Below, piece by piece: positions 37,602-50,399 of a stretch of DNA of 64,000 nucleotides; positions within the stretch are counted from its first letter, which is position 1; each line of letters begins with the position of its first letter. The position numbers and the translations under genes are program-made. Source of the DNA: Laburnicola sp. R22_1 (taxonomy: Eukaryota > Ascomycota > Dothideomycetes > Pleosporales > Didymosphaeriaceae); the NCBI GenBank assembly GCA_014281115.1, contig JACONQ010000018.1:558001-622000 (forward strand). The letters are read 5' to 3'. The notes beneath the pieces are model-generated. The model worked only from the letters and a program-made list of their open reading frames with translations. It was not told where the DNA came from and searched no databases.

Positions 37602-38925
37602 CAGTGCCAAGCCAAAAGTCTGTTCCCCCAACACGCTAACGCGCGTACACCAACACCAACACCCTATTTTCAACACTACATTACTCCACTAATATAAGCT
37701 CTTTTGGTGTAGAAATTTCAGGAAATTGTCGCCGCAATGCCGAATTATCTGTCCAGCAACAGGATTTAATTATCGCGAAGTGTGAGGCGGGCGCGTCATC
37801 GCGGGAGTTGGCTGAGGAGTTTAACTGTACGCGTCGCTGCATTAACAAAACACTTCAGAGATATGGAGAACAACACCATAATCAATCGCGGCCTCGATTA
37901 GGGCGTCCCTAGGCGCTTAATACACATGACAAGCGTGTACTCTATTAAGAGGCACGAAAAAACCCAAGGATCGAATACCCAGCCCTCCTCCGCGAGGCCT
38001 CCCTCCGCCGCATCTCTCGAACAACTGCATATCGCGCATTAAAGGCAGAGAGCCTAACCAACTTCTAGGCAGCGCGGAAGCCCAAGATCACTCGCGCGGT
38101 GGCCCAGGAGAGGCGTCAATTCGAACAGGAATATCGCAATTAGGATTGGCGCGGACAGCCCTTCTAGTTCTTAGATGAGTGCTCTATTTAAAGACGCTCT
38201 GGCGGCACATCTACATAGGTTTTTCGCCTCCCACACGAGAAATAGAGACATAAGATGATTAAGGAGACAGTTATATCAAGATCTCGCGCGGCAATGGTGT
38301 GGGCGAGTATCTGGCTTAATTAGAGAGGGCGGGTTTGGCGGAGTCCCTTAGTAATTATGCCTAGGGACCTAGCAGCTTGTTGCAAAGGATACAGCGCATA
38401 GAGTTATATTAAAGCTTTACGCAAAGGACTCCTTTGTAATTATTACGCAGGAGATATCTATATACACAATAACGCGCCCATTTATAGGGCGCGACAGTCG
38501 CTCGATTTTTTAGCGGAACACGGCATACAACTAATTAAGTGGCCGCGTTATTCCCCTAACGTCAACCCTATTAAACATCTCTAGTGGTCCCTTAAGAGAG
38601 AACTCTATAAGCGTTACCCCAATATAGGCGACCTTGGCGACGGCGACAAGGACTTTGAGACCTTCTGCGCGGCGTTGAAAGATTGCTGGCGTAGGATCCC
38701 TGATTCGCTGATTCGCAAGCTTATACTTAGTATGCCGCGCCGCCTACTTGCTCTCTAGCGTGCGCGCGGGTATTAAACAAAATATTGATTAAATAATTAT
38801 CTCTATATCAATTATCAACTCTCTGGGAGCGATATTGGGGGTGCCGGAGCGCTCTGCGCGACGGGGTGGTGATGATGGCGGACCTCGCTTACCCCTGCGG
38901 GGAACAGACTTTTGGCTTAGTACTG
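37602..38925 (+). mobile_element. Tc1/mariner element (1,324 bp) with TIRs and TA duplication
   Basis: Terminal inverted repeats: left starts CAGTGCCAAGCCAAAAGTCT (37,602-37,621), right reads, from its outer end, CAGTACTAAGCCAAAAGTCT; both continue GTTCCCC. TA stands outside each end (37,600-37,601 and 38,926-38,927). Clearly richer in GC and less mutated than the elements around it, so it is a later arrival. Confidence 0.93.
37745..38775 (+). pseudogene. Tc1/mariner transposase, inactivated by stops only
   Basis: A single continuous frame with 12 internal stops (10 TAG, 2 TAA) and no frameshift that I can find. The N-terminus is a helix-turn-helix (AGASSRELAEEFNCTRRCIN). The first catalytic Asp survives in FLDECS. 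The second reads HNNAPIYRAR where family members have Asp before Asn-Ala, and the third region reads SPNVNPIKHLW where family members have Glu or Asp in place of Lys. All these are G-to-A type changes as RIP makes. The start codon is not clear. Confidence 0.9.
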
Positions 38926-40090
38926 TACACACACATTGGCCTAAGGCCCCTAAAGGGGCCAAAAGCACTACTAAGAAGCTAAAAAGGCACTATCCGTGAC
39001 TAAGACCGCAAGTAGGGCTCTTACTATTACCCTAGTACTCTTAATAACGTGTAAGTCTATATTTGTTCTATAATTGCGTTAGTATATAATATAATAGGAT
39101 AAAAAGCGAAATTATAGACTTTATCGCGTTTGGGCGTTCTACCCTTATAGGTTGCGCGATTAATGACCTTTTTATAGTAATATTACTTAGTCTTACGCTC
39201 TATATTAGTATAAGCGCGCTTCTTAGTAAAGTAATAGGTTAATTAATAGACATTACTGCTATTATAGACATAGAGATTCTGTGCGTAGGGCTTAAATAAG
39301 CTAAGAAGTAATTAGTTAATAGAAAGCGCCATAAGGATAACTACACCTACTTAATATAGTTTACAAGCCTCTTAGTAGTCTTATAGACGCGTTCCTTATT
39401 CTTATTAAAATCACTACTATAAAGGAGAGCCTAAGTAGCCACAAGACAATTAAGCTTAGTGTTAAAGTTAATAGGGCACTATATTATCTTAGTTAGCGGC
39501 ATAATGGCGCCAAATATAGGCATACATTACTATAAGGCAGTGTTTATTCTAAATTAAGTAATTACTACACCTAGACAGCTAAACACTATTAATTTAGATT
39601 AATAGGATAAGTTTGGTATCTAGAAAGTAGTATGTGTAGAGTAGATCTCTCTTATAGATAAGTTTAATGCAACAAATGCACAGATTAGCACTAGCGGGTT
39701 AGTTATAAGCCAACTCTATCTACTATATAGTAAGCGTCTTCTTAAGGGCCATCTTGCTATAGAAAGGAATATTAGAACGTATTAGAATAATAAGAGTAGG
39801 ATAGTATATACCAAATTAACTAGTAGAGGCGCAAGGAGCAAGGATAGTACAAGGGTAGACGAAAACCAAAACAACTGCGCTAAGCCTCGCTTAACGGCAC
39901 CTTTAGCTCCTAAATTAGTTAGGTGCCCTAGAGCATCTTAATGGCGTAATGGCGTCTAATATAACAATAATTATTGCTATATAGTTATAAGACTAGCAAT
40001 TATTTATTTTTTTAAGCGAAGATAATAGGATATCGCACGGTTTAATCTCCTAGGGCAACTCGGGTTAGGTTAATTCTAGAAGGGGGATAC
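38926..40090. repeat. Unassigned RIP-degraded sequence between mariner and right LTR-C
   Basis: About 1.2 kb with mixed composition and no domain that I recognise. It ends in the polypurine tract of the right LTR-C (from 40,078). Confidence 0.5.
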
Positions 40091-40279
40091 TATAAGACCT
40101 CCTTATCGCTTAGGTGGCCGAATGGAGACTTATGTCTCCTTTAGACCTAGCGGGGGTTTAGATAAAAACCTTCTCACTTTGGATAAGAGCGGGTAGCGAT
40201 TTGTCTTATCACTACTTACCTCCTAATACTATCCTATTCTGTCTTATTAACTATTAGGCGTCCTAGTAGCGCCCTTATA
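40091..40279 (+). repeat. Right LTR-C
   Basis: 189-bp partner of 32,056-32,244, preceded by the polypurine tract AGAAGGGGGATAC. Confidence 0.88.
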
Positions 40280-40287
40280 GAGGGTAG

Positions 40288-40481
40288 TATTATAAATCTA
40301 CTAGAGGCTCGGTCTGGCTTAGATTAACATTAATCTAGTGCTAGGCCTAATTTAGTTACTAGCGTAGTAGCACTTATAAAGTGCTGCCCTTTTATATACC
40401 CACTTAGTATAGCAGTAATTTATATACTAGAATTTAATATACTTTTATCTTAACTATTATAGATCCTAATAAACCCTTATA
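40288..40481 (+). repeat. Right LTR of element A
   Basis: 194-bp partner of 22,739-22,932; begins TATTATAAATC and ends CCTTATA before ATAAC. Confidence 0.88.
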
Positions 40482-40486
40482 ATAAC

Positions 40487-43400
40487 AGCTTAAGAAGCTC
40501 TAAAGTTGCCTGCTTAATAACTATGTCCCGCGCATTAATTATTAGGACTTAGAAAACTATTTTACGCAACTTATAGAGATAGAGAATACGCTTTAGTAAG
40601 ACTTAAATACTGCTTATACCTATATTATTAAGCTTAGAGGCTAGCTGCTAGTACGTGTTATATTATATAGTTAGCCTTATAACTTCTAATAGTTTATAGA
40701 TCCTAATTAGCCTATTCTATTTATTAAGTAACTACTAAATATTAAAATTTAAGATATACCTACTAATAATCTATTACTTAACTATATATATTCTTCTCTA
40801 GCTCTAAATTTAAGATATATCCTATGCGCTATAAGTTACACAAGTTATATATAATAATAGTATTTAACTTATTTAATACTCTCTTATAAAGTTTTTTTCT
40901 TACTAGGACTTATAGTAGATTCTTAGTACTTGCGTTAGATCTGTATGCCTAAGATAGATTATTTCTCTAGTAAAGACAAAGATAAAGACAACTATAAATA
41001 ATAGCGTATTATATTAATAAACAAACTATAGACCCTTTTAAATAAATAGTTGCGTATTATATACTTACGTAGCTAACTTAAGAGACGCGTATAAATACTT
41101 ATATACCTATATTTTAAGACCTCTACTACTATTAGAGACATGCTTAATTATCTTAGTAAGATTTACTTATCTAAGAATAAGCTATTAGATGTATCAGAAA
41201 AGATTATAGGCAACTCTTTAGTATAAGGCCCTAGGGAGACACTTATTAACTAGCATGCCTACTTTATAGTAGTAGTTAACTACCTTAGTATGCCTAATTA
41301 TCTCTTAATAAGTTACACCTGCTAACTTATACATAGTTATATTATCTACACTACTAATATATTATCTATCCCTAGAGAGTTATTTATATTATATATAAAA
41401 TGAGCTCTATATATAGAATATCTTAACCGCGAATCTATAATAGGCTATTTAGATACTTTTACTGCTATAGAATCTAACTATTTAAAGGCTTATATAGTAG
41501 CTGTAATTACAACTAGGTCTAATACTACTTTATATATCTTATTTTCTACTATACGCATAAATAACCCTTTTTATTAATATCTTAAAACGCTTTTCTGTGT
41601 ATATAATAGTAGGAGAAATATCTGCCATTATTGTGATATTTTTATTAGAAACTTCTTAGTCGCAAAAAAAAAAATAAACTATACGTATAAATAAATCTAC
41701 TAAATATAACAACTATAGATATATATTACGCAAGTTAAACCTATTAGCTAAGGCTAATGCCTACTTTAAGTACGGAGCTACTAAATATTAGGTAATAGAC
41801 GTAACTACTAATTATTATACTAATGCAATTACTCTAGCTAAAGATATTAAGTATTTTTATATTATTCTTTTTAGTCTTATAAACTATAAGGACGCGTAAT
41901 ATATATACACTATTTAGATAAACTATAACTAACTATATAGTATATATAGACATAATAGCTCTTATAATAAGTTATCTAAATATAATAATATAGTTAATAA
42001 TATACTAAATATGCATTACAGCTAGGACTATAACAATAAGAATAAGTTATATTTTTAGTAGCTTTAGAGCGAAATTACGTAATAGACTAGTAGTAGTGGG
42101 GTATATAAAGAAATCTTATAGTAGTATAATAAAAAATTAATAAGTTTAAGGTGGACGCTAATCTTAGCCTTAACCTATAGCGCATATAGTAGATTTTAGC
42201 TATTAAGATAGATAAGTCTAATAAAGTTAAGTAATTCTAGTTTACCTATCTTATAAAGCTCACTATTTCTCGTAAATAGGCAAAGGCGAGACAACTTATA
42301 GATACTAGCGCTAGTACTAGTTTTATTAGTCCTTTTTATATTAAGCAGCACTAGTTAAAGTTATATAAAGTTGCTAACCTAATTATATTATATCTAGTAA
42401 ATAGCAATGTTATAGATAAGATTAGCTAAGCTATAAATCTTATAATATAGTATAGCACTTATACTAGTACTATAATATATTTTATTACTAATATTAGAAT
42501 CTTTAATATTATCCTTAGTATAAATTAGATATTTACTTATAATCTGCAACTAGTCTATAATATTTAATACGCATTACTATCTTATTAACTACCTTAAGAA
42601 CGCCTTGCCTAAGATAGTATATTATAATAACTAGCTAGCTAGCTCTTTACAACATATAGCATGCAAGAATATTAGTCTAATTACTAGTAAGACTGCCTAT
42701 CTTATAGCTGTATATAATCTAAAGTCTATTACCTAGTTAGAACCTTATAATTAGAACTATTTAGATTAATTACCTAATCTAATAGATGGCAACTATAATG
42801 CGCAAATATTCTGCGCAGCTATAAGACTTGTTGCCTATAGTTAGATAGACTATAATAAGTTTATAAGAAGACTAGCTAATAAACTATAGATAGTAGATAA
42901 AATAAAATAGCTCCTGCCTAAATAGTTGCATAATAATTTTTACTACTTTAACCTAAAAAAGCTAATAAGCTAGCTCCTTATTATCTTAGTGTTAACTATA
43001 CTATTAACCTTATTAATAATAAAGCGCTACAATCGCATATATATAGTCTCACACAACTAGAGACTATAGCGGTTAAGAAATATATTAATAAAATAACTAT
43101 AAAAGAGTTCTTCTAGATAAGTATATCTTAGTATATATTACCTATCCTTATTATTATAAAACTAGGGAGTAAATTACATATTTACGTTAATTATTATGTA
43201 ATTAATACTATTATAAAGCGTAATTGCAACGTACTACTATTACTAAAAGATATATTAGCTTATATAAATTAGACAAAATTTATATCTATTATAGACATTA
43301 TTATAGGTTTTAATAATATACGTATTACGAAAGGTAATAAAGAAAAAATAGCGTTTCTTACGTAATATAGACTATACAAATACATAGTTATGCTATTTAG

Positions 43401-46400
43401 ACTTACTAGAGCTTCTAGAACGTTTTAAATATATATTAATAAAATATTATAATAATATCTAAATAACTTCTATATAGTTTACTTAGATAATATACCTATT
43501 TATAGTAAAACTAAGAAAGATTATATTAAATATATATAGACTGTAGTTAATAAACTTAGATAAGCTAGTCTATATCTAAATATTAGCAAGTGTTAATTTA
43601 AAGTTAAGAAGGTTAAGTACTTAGAGATTATCCTAACAACTAAAGGTATAGGCAGTTTACAACTAGCAACTGCTATAGTTACTTAAAAATATATATGCTT
43701 TTCTAAACTTTACAAACTTTTATTAGCAATTTATTAAGAAATTTAGTTAAATTGCTTGCCTATTAACTAACCTTATAAAGGGTAACGCACTAAAGAACTA
43801 GCCTATTAAACTAGACTCTTTTACTACAATTGCTTTTAAGGCACTAAAATAGGCCTTTGTAACTACACCTGTCTTAGTCTATTTTAATCTAGATAAAGAG
43901 ACTTAGTTAGAAAATAACGCGTTTAATTTTGTTACTACTATAGTCCTATTACAAATAGATAATTATAGCATACTATAGTCTATTACGTATTTATTATATA
44001 AAATAAACCCTACTAAGTATAATTATAAGATCTATAATAAAACGATATTAGCTATAGTGTGCGCCTTTAAAGAATAGAGATCTAAGTTCTTAGGCACCTA
44101 GAATCCTATTAATATTATTACTAACTACCTTACCTTACAATATTTTATAACTAGCAAATAGCTTAATTAAAGACAAGTAAGATAGATAGAGTTTCTAGCT
44201 AAGTTTAACTTCTATATTTAGTACTATCTAGGTAACTAGGAAATAAAACCTAATATCTTAATACGCTATCTAGGTAACTTACCTAAAGGCAATAATAACG
44301 TTTGCTAATAGCACTAAGTCTAGATAGTCCTGTACCTAGAATTTTTTAAAGGTAAAGGTATATATTATGTAGTTACTACTACTTACGCTTTATTAGATAA
44401 GGCTTACTACTCTAGTATATAACTTATAGCTATATTATACTATATTACTAAACTTGTTGCTAATAATAACAAGCCTACTATAGCTATAACAAAGATTAAA
44501 AAATAGCGCAATTACTTAAAGATATTAAGGATGCCTATACCTCTAATAAAAGAGTATAAGATATTATTGCCGCTATTAAAACTAAGGCCTGCTGTTTGCT
44601 AAAAAAGCTCCTTAAATAAGAACTTAGAATTAAAGTCGCAAATTGTTAACTACATAACAAACTCTTATACGTTAAGAATTAACTATATATTCTAGATAAC
44701 AAAAATCTCTATACTTAAGTTCTTAAGCAAGCTTATAATAGCGTTACTACTAATTATATTAGTTAGAAAGGTATATATAAGCGTGTTAGCTATTAGTATT
44801 ACTTGCTATATATAACTTACACTATTACCTATTATATTTAGGCTTATATATTCTACTAATATAGTAAACTATACTATAATACTAAATATAGTCTACTACA
44901 CCTATTACTAATTCCTAACTAGTATTAGAAATTAATTTTAATAGACTTTATTATTAGATTGCCACCTTACTACGATAATAGTAGGATCTATATAGCTATT
45001 ATAGTTATTATAGATTAGCTTAGTAAGAAGAAGAAATTTATTCTAATAGTTAAGATTATAACTAAAGCTATTATAGAGGCTTATATTACTTTTATTTAGT
45101 GTAAAGAAGGTTTTCTAGAGGATATTATTAGTAACTATAGTTAATAGTTTATTGTACACTTTTAGAAATATCTTTGCAAATATCTAGGTATAAAGCCTCG
45201 CCTATTAACTAGTTAGTACTCTAAGACTAATAGTTAGACTAAAGTTACTAATATTACACTTAAGAAGTATCTGCGCGCACATATTAACTACTAGTAAGAT
45301 AACTAGGCTTTATACCTACCTATAGCAGAATTTATTACTAACTTAGTAGTTAGTAAATTAATAGGTGTTGCACTTTTTATTACCACTAAAGGCTATCTAC
45401 TACGTAATAGTACTAAGCCTGCGTAATTATATAGCGTTAAGTTAGTAAGTAGGACTACTAATAAGCTCCTACTTATAGCGCCTACCTATATAGACTATTA
45501 ATACGCAGATAACTTTATTAACTCTCTTACCTAGTTGCGTAACTTCTTATATAATAAGTTATAATAGATATAAGCTAAGTAGGCTAAGTACGCTAATATA
45601 AAGCGCGCACTAGCACTATATTTTAAGGTTAGCAATAAGGTAATATTAGATACGCGAAATCTTAAGACTAAGAGACCTAGCTCTTTACTTAATTATAAGA
45701 ATAGGGGACTTTTTTACGTTATATAAGTTATTAATAATATAGCCTATACGCTTAACTTACCTAAGAAAATAGGTTAATTATATAATATTTTTACTTGTGG
45801 CTACTACACCTATATAGTAAGCAGCGACTTAATAATTAAATATATAATAAAGATAATATACTACTAGATAAACGTATAGATAAGAAATATAAAGTAAAGA
45901 CTATACTTACCTACTAGTTAAAGAAGTTAAAGAAGGACCTATATATTTCTAGCTATAGGGTTATAAAATATAAAGTTATATAGGATAGCTTTATAGACTT
46001 TATCTAGAAACCTTACTATAACCTATTTAATTACTCTTAACTTATTGCTAGATTTTATACTAAGAACCTAAAGAAGTCTACTATACTATACAACTTTAAT
46101 AAGCTTATTATGCGCTAGAATATTATTATATATCTTACTACCCTTCTTATTATAGATGCTTACCTAGATGTCTAGAAATAGTTAGATATAGGTCTTAAGT
46201 TAATAGTAAATAGTAGTCTCTCTAGAAACCCTCCTAATAATTCTTTTAGCAAGGCAGCTTGTGCTGTATTATATAATAATAACTCTAGCGATAATAGATA
46301 CTTTAATATAATAATGCTAATAGACGTTAATAAGTTAGATAAAATTTATAGTAATTACTATTAAAATATTATAATAGCTATAATAATTAGAAATAGAGTA

Positions 46401-46509
46401 TAATAGAGCGTAATAGTTATATAGAAATTATGTATAGTTATATAGAGATTAATATATAGTTAAAAAGAATCTTAGTAGTATTAAGAGTTACTACTAAAGG
46501 AGGGGGTAG
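40487..46509 (+). pseudogene. Ty3/Gypsy gag end and pol of element B
   Basis: Continuation of element B. A protease-like motif LIDTSASTSFISPFYI lies near 42,296. The RT region (about 43,020-43,650) has YILPILIIIKLGSKLHIYVN and the box YLDN at 43,480-43,491 instead of YLDD. RNase H at about 43,985-44,290 has KINPTKYNYKIYNKTILAIV. The integrase region runs to about 45,890, with KVILDTRNLKTKRPSSLL near 45,640. A C-terminal extension without recognised domain reaches 46,480. Stops are mostly TAG. Retroposon copy 3 is inserted at 41,564. Confidence 0.82.
41564..41677 (+). mobile_element. Poly(A) retroposon, copy 3 (114 bp)
   Basis: Short form ending CTTAGTCGC plus an A-run. Duplications ACTATACGCATAAATA (41,548-41,563) and ACTATACGTATAAATA (41,678-41,693) differ by one C-to-T. 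Confidence 0.9.
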
Positions 46510-46716
46510 TGTTATTAATCTAAGGTGCGGACCCTCGCTTATATTACATTACTCTTTTAGGACTAGCGCGATTAGTAAGCGAGATTCTAAGCGAGGCTAT
46601 ATATATAGCCTCCTTACGTACCTACCTTATATAGGTATTGCTATTATCTTATATTTAGATTCTAATATCTACTATTATCTTATGTATAGCGCGATAACTC
46701 TTATAGTGCCCTTATA
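46510..46716 (+). repeat. Right LTR of element B
   Basis: Partner of the LTR at 20,649. Begins TGTTATTAATCT directly after a G-rich polypurine tract and is followed by ATAAC. Confidence 0.88.
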
Positions 46717-46721
46717 ATAAC

Positions 46722-47172
46722 ACTAAGAATCTAACTTAGTTAGTAATATATATAGTATTATATAGTATATAGTATTATATAGCAAAGTTAGTATCTATTT
46801 TAGATAGCTAAGTATATAATTTAAATAGCGCGACGGCTATGTGGGCCCCTAAGATATTAGCGCGCTAATCCCCTTACTACCCTGCTCGCGATTGCTTATT
46901 GTCCTGCCCGCGAACAAGTCCCACAATTCTACTATCTTTTACTAGCGTTTTTATTCTTTATAAGTGCTAATTTTAACCTATATATTATTAGGTTATTCTC
47001 TATATAGCTAGAATTATAGTAAGGGTATAAAAATACCTCTAGATTCTGCTAAGTAGTTAGCTTACTAGGCTTAGTTAAATTGCTTTTTTTATACTATTAT
47101 TATTAATCTTAACACTATATAAAAAGAGATAATAATTATCCTTATAGGTACTCTAGTAATAATAGTCTCTAT
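46722..47172. repeat. AT-rich spacer right of element B
   Basis: Has a short tandem (TAGTATTATATAG, near 46,752-46,788) and a GC-richer pocket at 46,830-46,925. It ends in the left target duplication of retroposon copy 4. No gene seen. Confidence 0.5.
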
Positions 47173-48332
47173 GGTCGCATTGTTTATTTAGTGTTAATTA
47201 TCTTTTTTAATATATTTTTTAAATTTAAGCCTGCGTAGGTTAGGATAGAAAGGCCGCTCTAGTTTAGCGCCTAAAATATAGTCTACTACTAGTCTCCTCT
47301 ACTAATATAATAATAGTTTATAAGAATAGTTTATAAACTACACACTTACCTATTATTTATAAACGCTCTAATACCTATTAAATTTACTTAAAGTGTGTAT
47401 AGTAAACTAAGCTCTATTATTACTATTATTAGCAATTGCACTATACTTGTGCGCCGCTTACACAGCATACTTATATAATACGTTTATCTAATACTATAAC
47501 TATAAGAATCTAGCATATCTACGCAATACTCTTCTCCTCTAGTAACTTATTAATAAATACCTTTATCTTCATTTTACTACCTTTAATTCTATTTTTATTT
47601 ATCTTCTTCCTAATATATAGTAATATAAGGCGTTATAGGTATAGTAAAAGTCTCTATATCTATTACTACGCCTATAGTTACTAATCTATTACTAGCCTAA
47701 CTAGTACACTAAAACTATCTTATTTAGGCTAAGGTATACCTTCTACTTTAACCTATTAACAATCTTATAAATAGAGTAGTACTCTAGTGTAGACCTAGTA
47801 ATAGCGGCGAGTAGATAGGAATTATACTTTTAGGCGGCATTAGTACTAGAGCCTAAGAAAATAGTAGGAAATAGGATAATAGTAGTAAAAGTCTCTTTAA
47901 GATTAACTTTAATATAAAGATAGAGTATTAGTATACCTATAGTATATAAGCTTCTACCTAGTATATATCTTATAATAGCACAAACCTACTAATATAATAG
48001 CTATTACTAGTAATCTTTAGAAATAATAGTAGAGAAAATAATAATTACAGTATTGTACTAGTTGTAGCACTAGCGCTATTATTTTATTTTATTTTCTCCC
48101 TAACTCTAAACTAGTATAGCGATGTGGCCTTACATATAGTTATGTATATAGATTTTTTTTAAGTTAGAGTAGGCGCGCTAAGTTTACTAAGCTTGCTTAG
48201 CTCGCTTATAACACGCTAACCCCTTTTTATTAACACTACCTTAAAACACTTTTCTATGTTAACAATAGTAGGAGAGATAACTACTATTATTATAATAATG
48301 TTATTAGAAACTCCTTAGTCGTAAAAAAACCT
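47173..48332 (+). mobile_element. Poly(A) retroposon, copy 4 (long form, 1,160 bp)
   Basis: Long form in plus orientation, colinear with the minus strand of 19,197-20,502; both begin at the same GTCGCATT. It ends CTTAGTCGT plus A-run. Exact 11-bp duplications ATAGTCTCTAT at 47,162-47,172 and 48,333-48,343. No protein motif recognised. Confidence 0.9.
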
Positions 48333-48426
48333 ATAGTCTCTATACTACTTTTATATATATAGGGAATATATAAGTCTTTATTAAATATAAATAGTTAACT
48401 ATAAAATTATAAGTGTAGCATAATAT

Positions 48427-48541
48427 GGTTTTTTTACGACTAAGGACTTTCTAATAAAAATATTATAATAATAGCAGTTATCCCTCCTACTATTATATAT
48501 ACAGAAAAGCATTTTAAGATGTTAATAAAAAGAGGTTAGCG
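48427..48541 (-). mobile_element. Poly(A) retroposon, copy 5 (115 bp)
   Basis: Minus orientation. Duplications GTAGCATAATAT (48,415-48,426) and GTAGCGTAATAT (48,542-48,553). Confidence 0.88.
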
Positions 48542-48553
48542 GTAGCGTAATAT

Positions 48554-48880
48554 AGCTCGCTAACTACCTTATAAGTAATAAACAACTATATATAGAGACG
48601 TAAATTTAGAGAGATTATTTTAATAACTTTATTAGCTATTATATAAGGTATATTAAGAATAGATAATATATAAGTATTATAGAGAAAGGTCTTATATTAT
48701 TATATATTTATGCGCAGAGCGCGTTATAATAGAATACCTTATATTATTATAGACACTTACTAAGTATAATAATAGTATAAAAGTTGCTATTATATTAGGT
48801 AGAAATTACTAATATTAATAGCAACTTCTATAAGGTACTTTAGGCTATAGTATTAGTATATGCCAAGCTCGCTTAGCAGT
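48554..48880. repeat. Unassigned AT-rich spacer
   Basis: About 330 bp of RIP-type DNA between retroposon copy 5 and the 48.9-kb segment. Nothing recognised. Confidence 0.45.
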
Positions 48881-50279
48881 TCAAACGCGCTTTTTTTGTG
48901 CCTAATCATCTTTTCACGCTCTTTTGAATTACTAAGTAGGGGGCTCTACTTTTGTTGTCATGTTATTTAAGATAAAAGTCTTTGTCGTCCTACTTCTAGG
49001 TAGAATTAACGCCACACATTAGTATATAATAATATTATCCCTTTTGGGTAGGAGTATAAACTACCTCAACTTATTAGTTTTAAGTAGCCCCACTGCGTTT
49101 AATTACTGCGTGTTTTTATTATATTATTAGCGCCTATAAAATATTATATAATGTTATATGCATGCTAGGCCCTAAGACTAGAGCGCGTTAAAGTTTTCTA
49201 ATATCTCTTCTAGCTTCTAAGACAACTAACCCTACAATAATAGCACCCTAACTTGCTTGCCTACTTACTATATTACTAGATAATTAATACTCCTTTATAA
49301 CCTTTTACTATATTACTAGATAATTAACTACTTAGAACTTCTACTCTACTTTACTACTATAATATATAATAAATTGCGTATGCGCGCTTCCTACTCCTAA
49401 TACTAAATAGTACCTTATTATTCTTTACTAATAACCTATTAACCTATTAATCTCTAGTATACTTCTTTAGTATTAGCCTTACTCTACTTATTTTTTATAG
49501 AAATCCTATAGTATAAGCGCGTACTTTTATATGCCTAACACCTCTTATAGCTATTCTATATAAATTCTACTTTAATAATTACGCTATAGTTTTTCTAAGT
49601 TATATAGCCTTATTTTGTTCTTTTAGAGCCTCTTATAATCTTTGCCTATCCTCTCTTATTATCTTTAAAAATATATCTAGTAACCTTTATTAATATAGCT
49701 AAGTATAAGGCAACTAAACTAGTAAAGAGTAAGCTATAAGTTAAATTCTATGCATATAGTCTCTATATACTTATTAAAGTAGTAGGACTTTAATAAACTA
49801 GCTAAGATAATCTATTTGCTGTACTATCTATATTCTGCTACTATATAGTTAGCGATATTAGGCATTTAACCTTTATAATACTAATTCTAGCTAGCTCTAT
49901 TATTATTATTATCTTTTTTATTATATTTATATAGATGTGTAACTATCTACTTAGTAGTAATAGTGTTATTAGGGCAAAGAATAGCTATACTAGATTATAA
50001 TCTTAAGATTTTACGCAATAATATACTCTATATATAAGGGTAGATAAACACTTAATCTAATTATAGATTTTTATACTTTATGCGCAGGTTGTGTTATATT
50101 CTTATTTTTAACTTTAACTTTAGTATTTATAGACTATAGTACACTATAATTAACTATTTTATTAGTATAAGGGGCCAATTTGTATATGCTAATAAATAGT
50201 CCCTAGCCTAACCTATTTTACTACTTTACTTTTTTTAATATATTTTTAGCACACCTATAGCTTTTCCTTACAGCGTTAT

Positions 50280-50399
50280 GGATTTTTTTTTTGCGACTAA
50301 GGGGTTTCTAATAAAAATATTACAATAATAGCAGTTATCCCTCCTGCTGTTGTTAACACAGAAAAGCATTTTAAGGTAGTGTTAATAAAAAGGAGTTAA
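50280..50399 (-). mobile_element. Poly(A) retroposon, copy 6 (120 bp)
   Basis: Exact 12-bp duplications TTACAGCGTTAT at 50,268-50,279 and 50,400-50,411. It interrupts the Harbinger-type left arm; the related sequence at 31,310 lacks it. Confidence 0.92.

Larger units (their letters stand above)
32056..40279 (+). mobile_element. LTR-C element with chromovirus coding region, inserted in element A
   Basis: Two 189-bp repeats (32,056-32,244 and 40,091-40,279) enclose a gag-pol-chromodomain region and a mariner insertion. The left copy sits directly in element A's A/G-rich tract and the right copy ends 8 bp before A's right LTR. Flanking 5-mers are GGAAG and GAGGG, which differ only by G/A, so a target duplication is possible but not clear. 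A second polypurine-like tract at about 37,157-37,170 leaves open that the coding region and the LTR-C pair come from two elements. Confidence 0.7.
22739..40481 (+). mobile_element. LTR retrotransposon A (Ty3/Gypsy), inserted in element B
   Basis: Two 194-bp LTRs (22,739-22,932 and 40,288-40,481) and ATAAC duplications at 22,734-22,738 and 40,482-40,486 define it. The LTR ends, originally probably TGTTA...CCTTACA, now read TATTA and, on the right, CCTTATA. The right end is preceded by GAGGGTAG, the same polypurine style as element B. The span also contains the LTR-C element inserted next to that tract. Confidence 0.88.
20649..46716 (+). mobile_element. LTR retrotransposon B (Ty3/Gypsy), outer element of the nest
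   Basis: Matching terminal repeats of about 208 bp lie at 20,649-20,856 and 46,510-46,716. ATAAC target duplications flank the element at 20,644-20,648 and 46,717-46,721. Its internal part is split by element A (22,739-40,481): the first 1.9 kb lies before and about 6 kb with the pol region after. A polypurine tract AGGGGGTAG directly precedes the right LTR, which still starts TGTTA; the left LTR start is changed to TATTA by one G-to-A. Confidence 0.88.
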
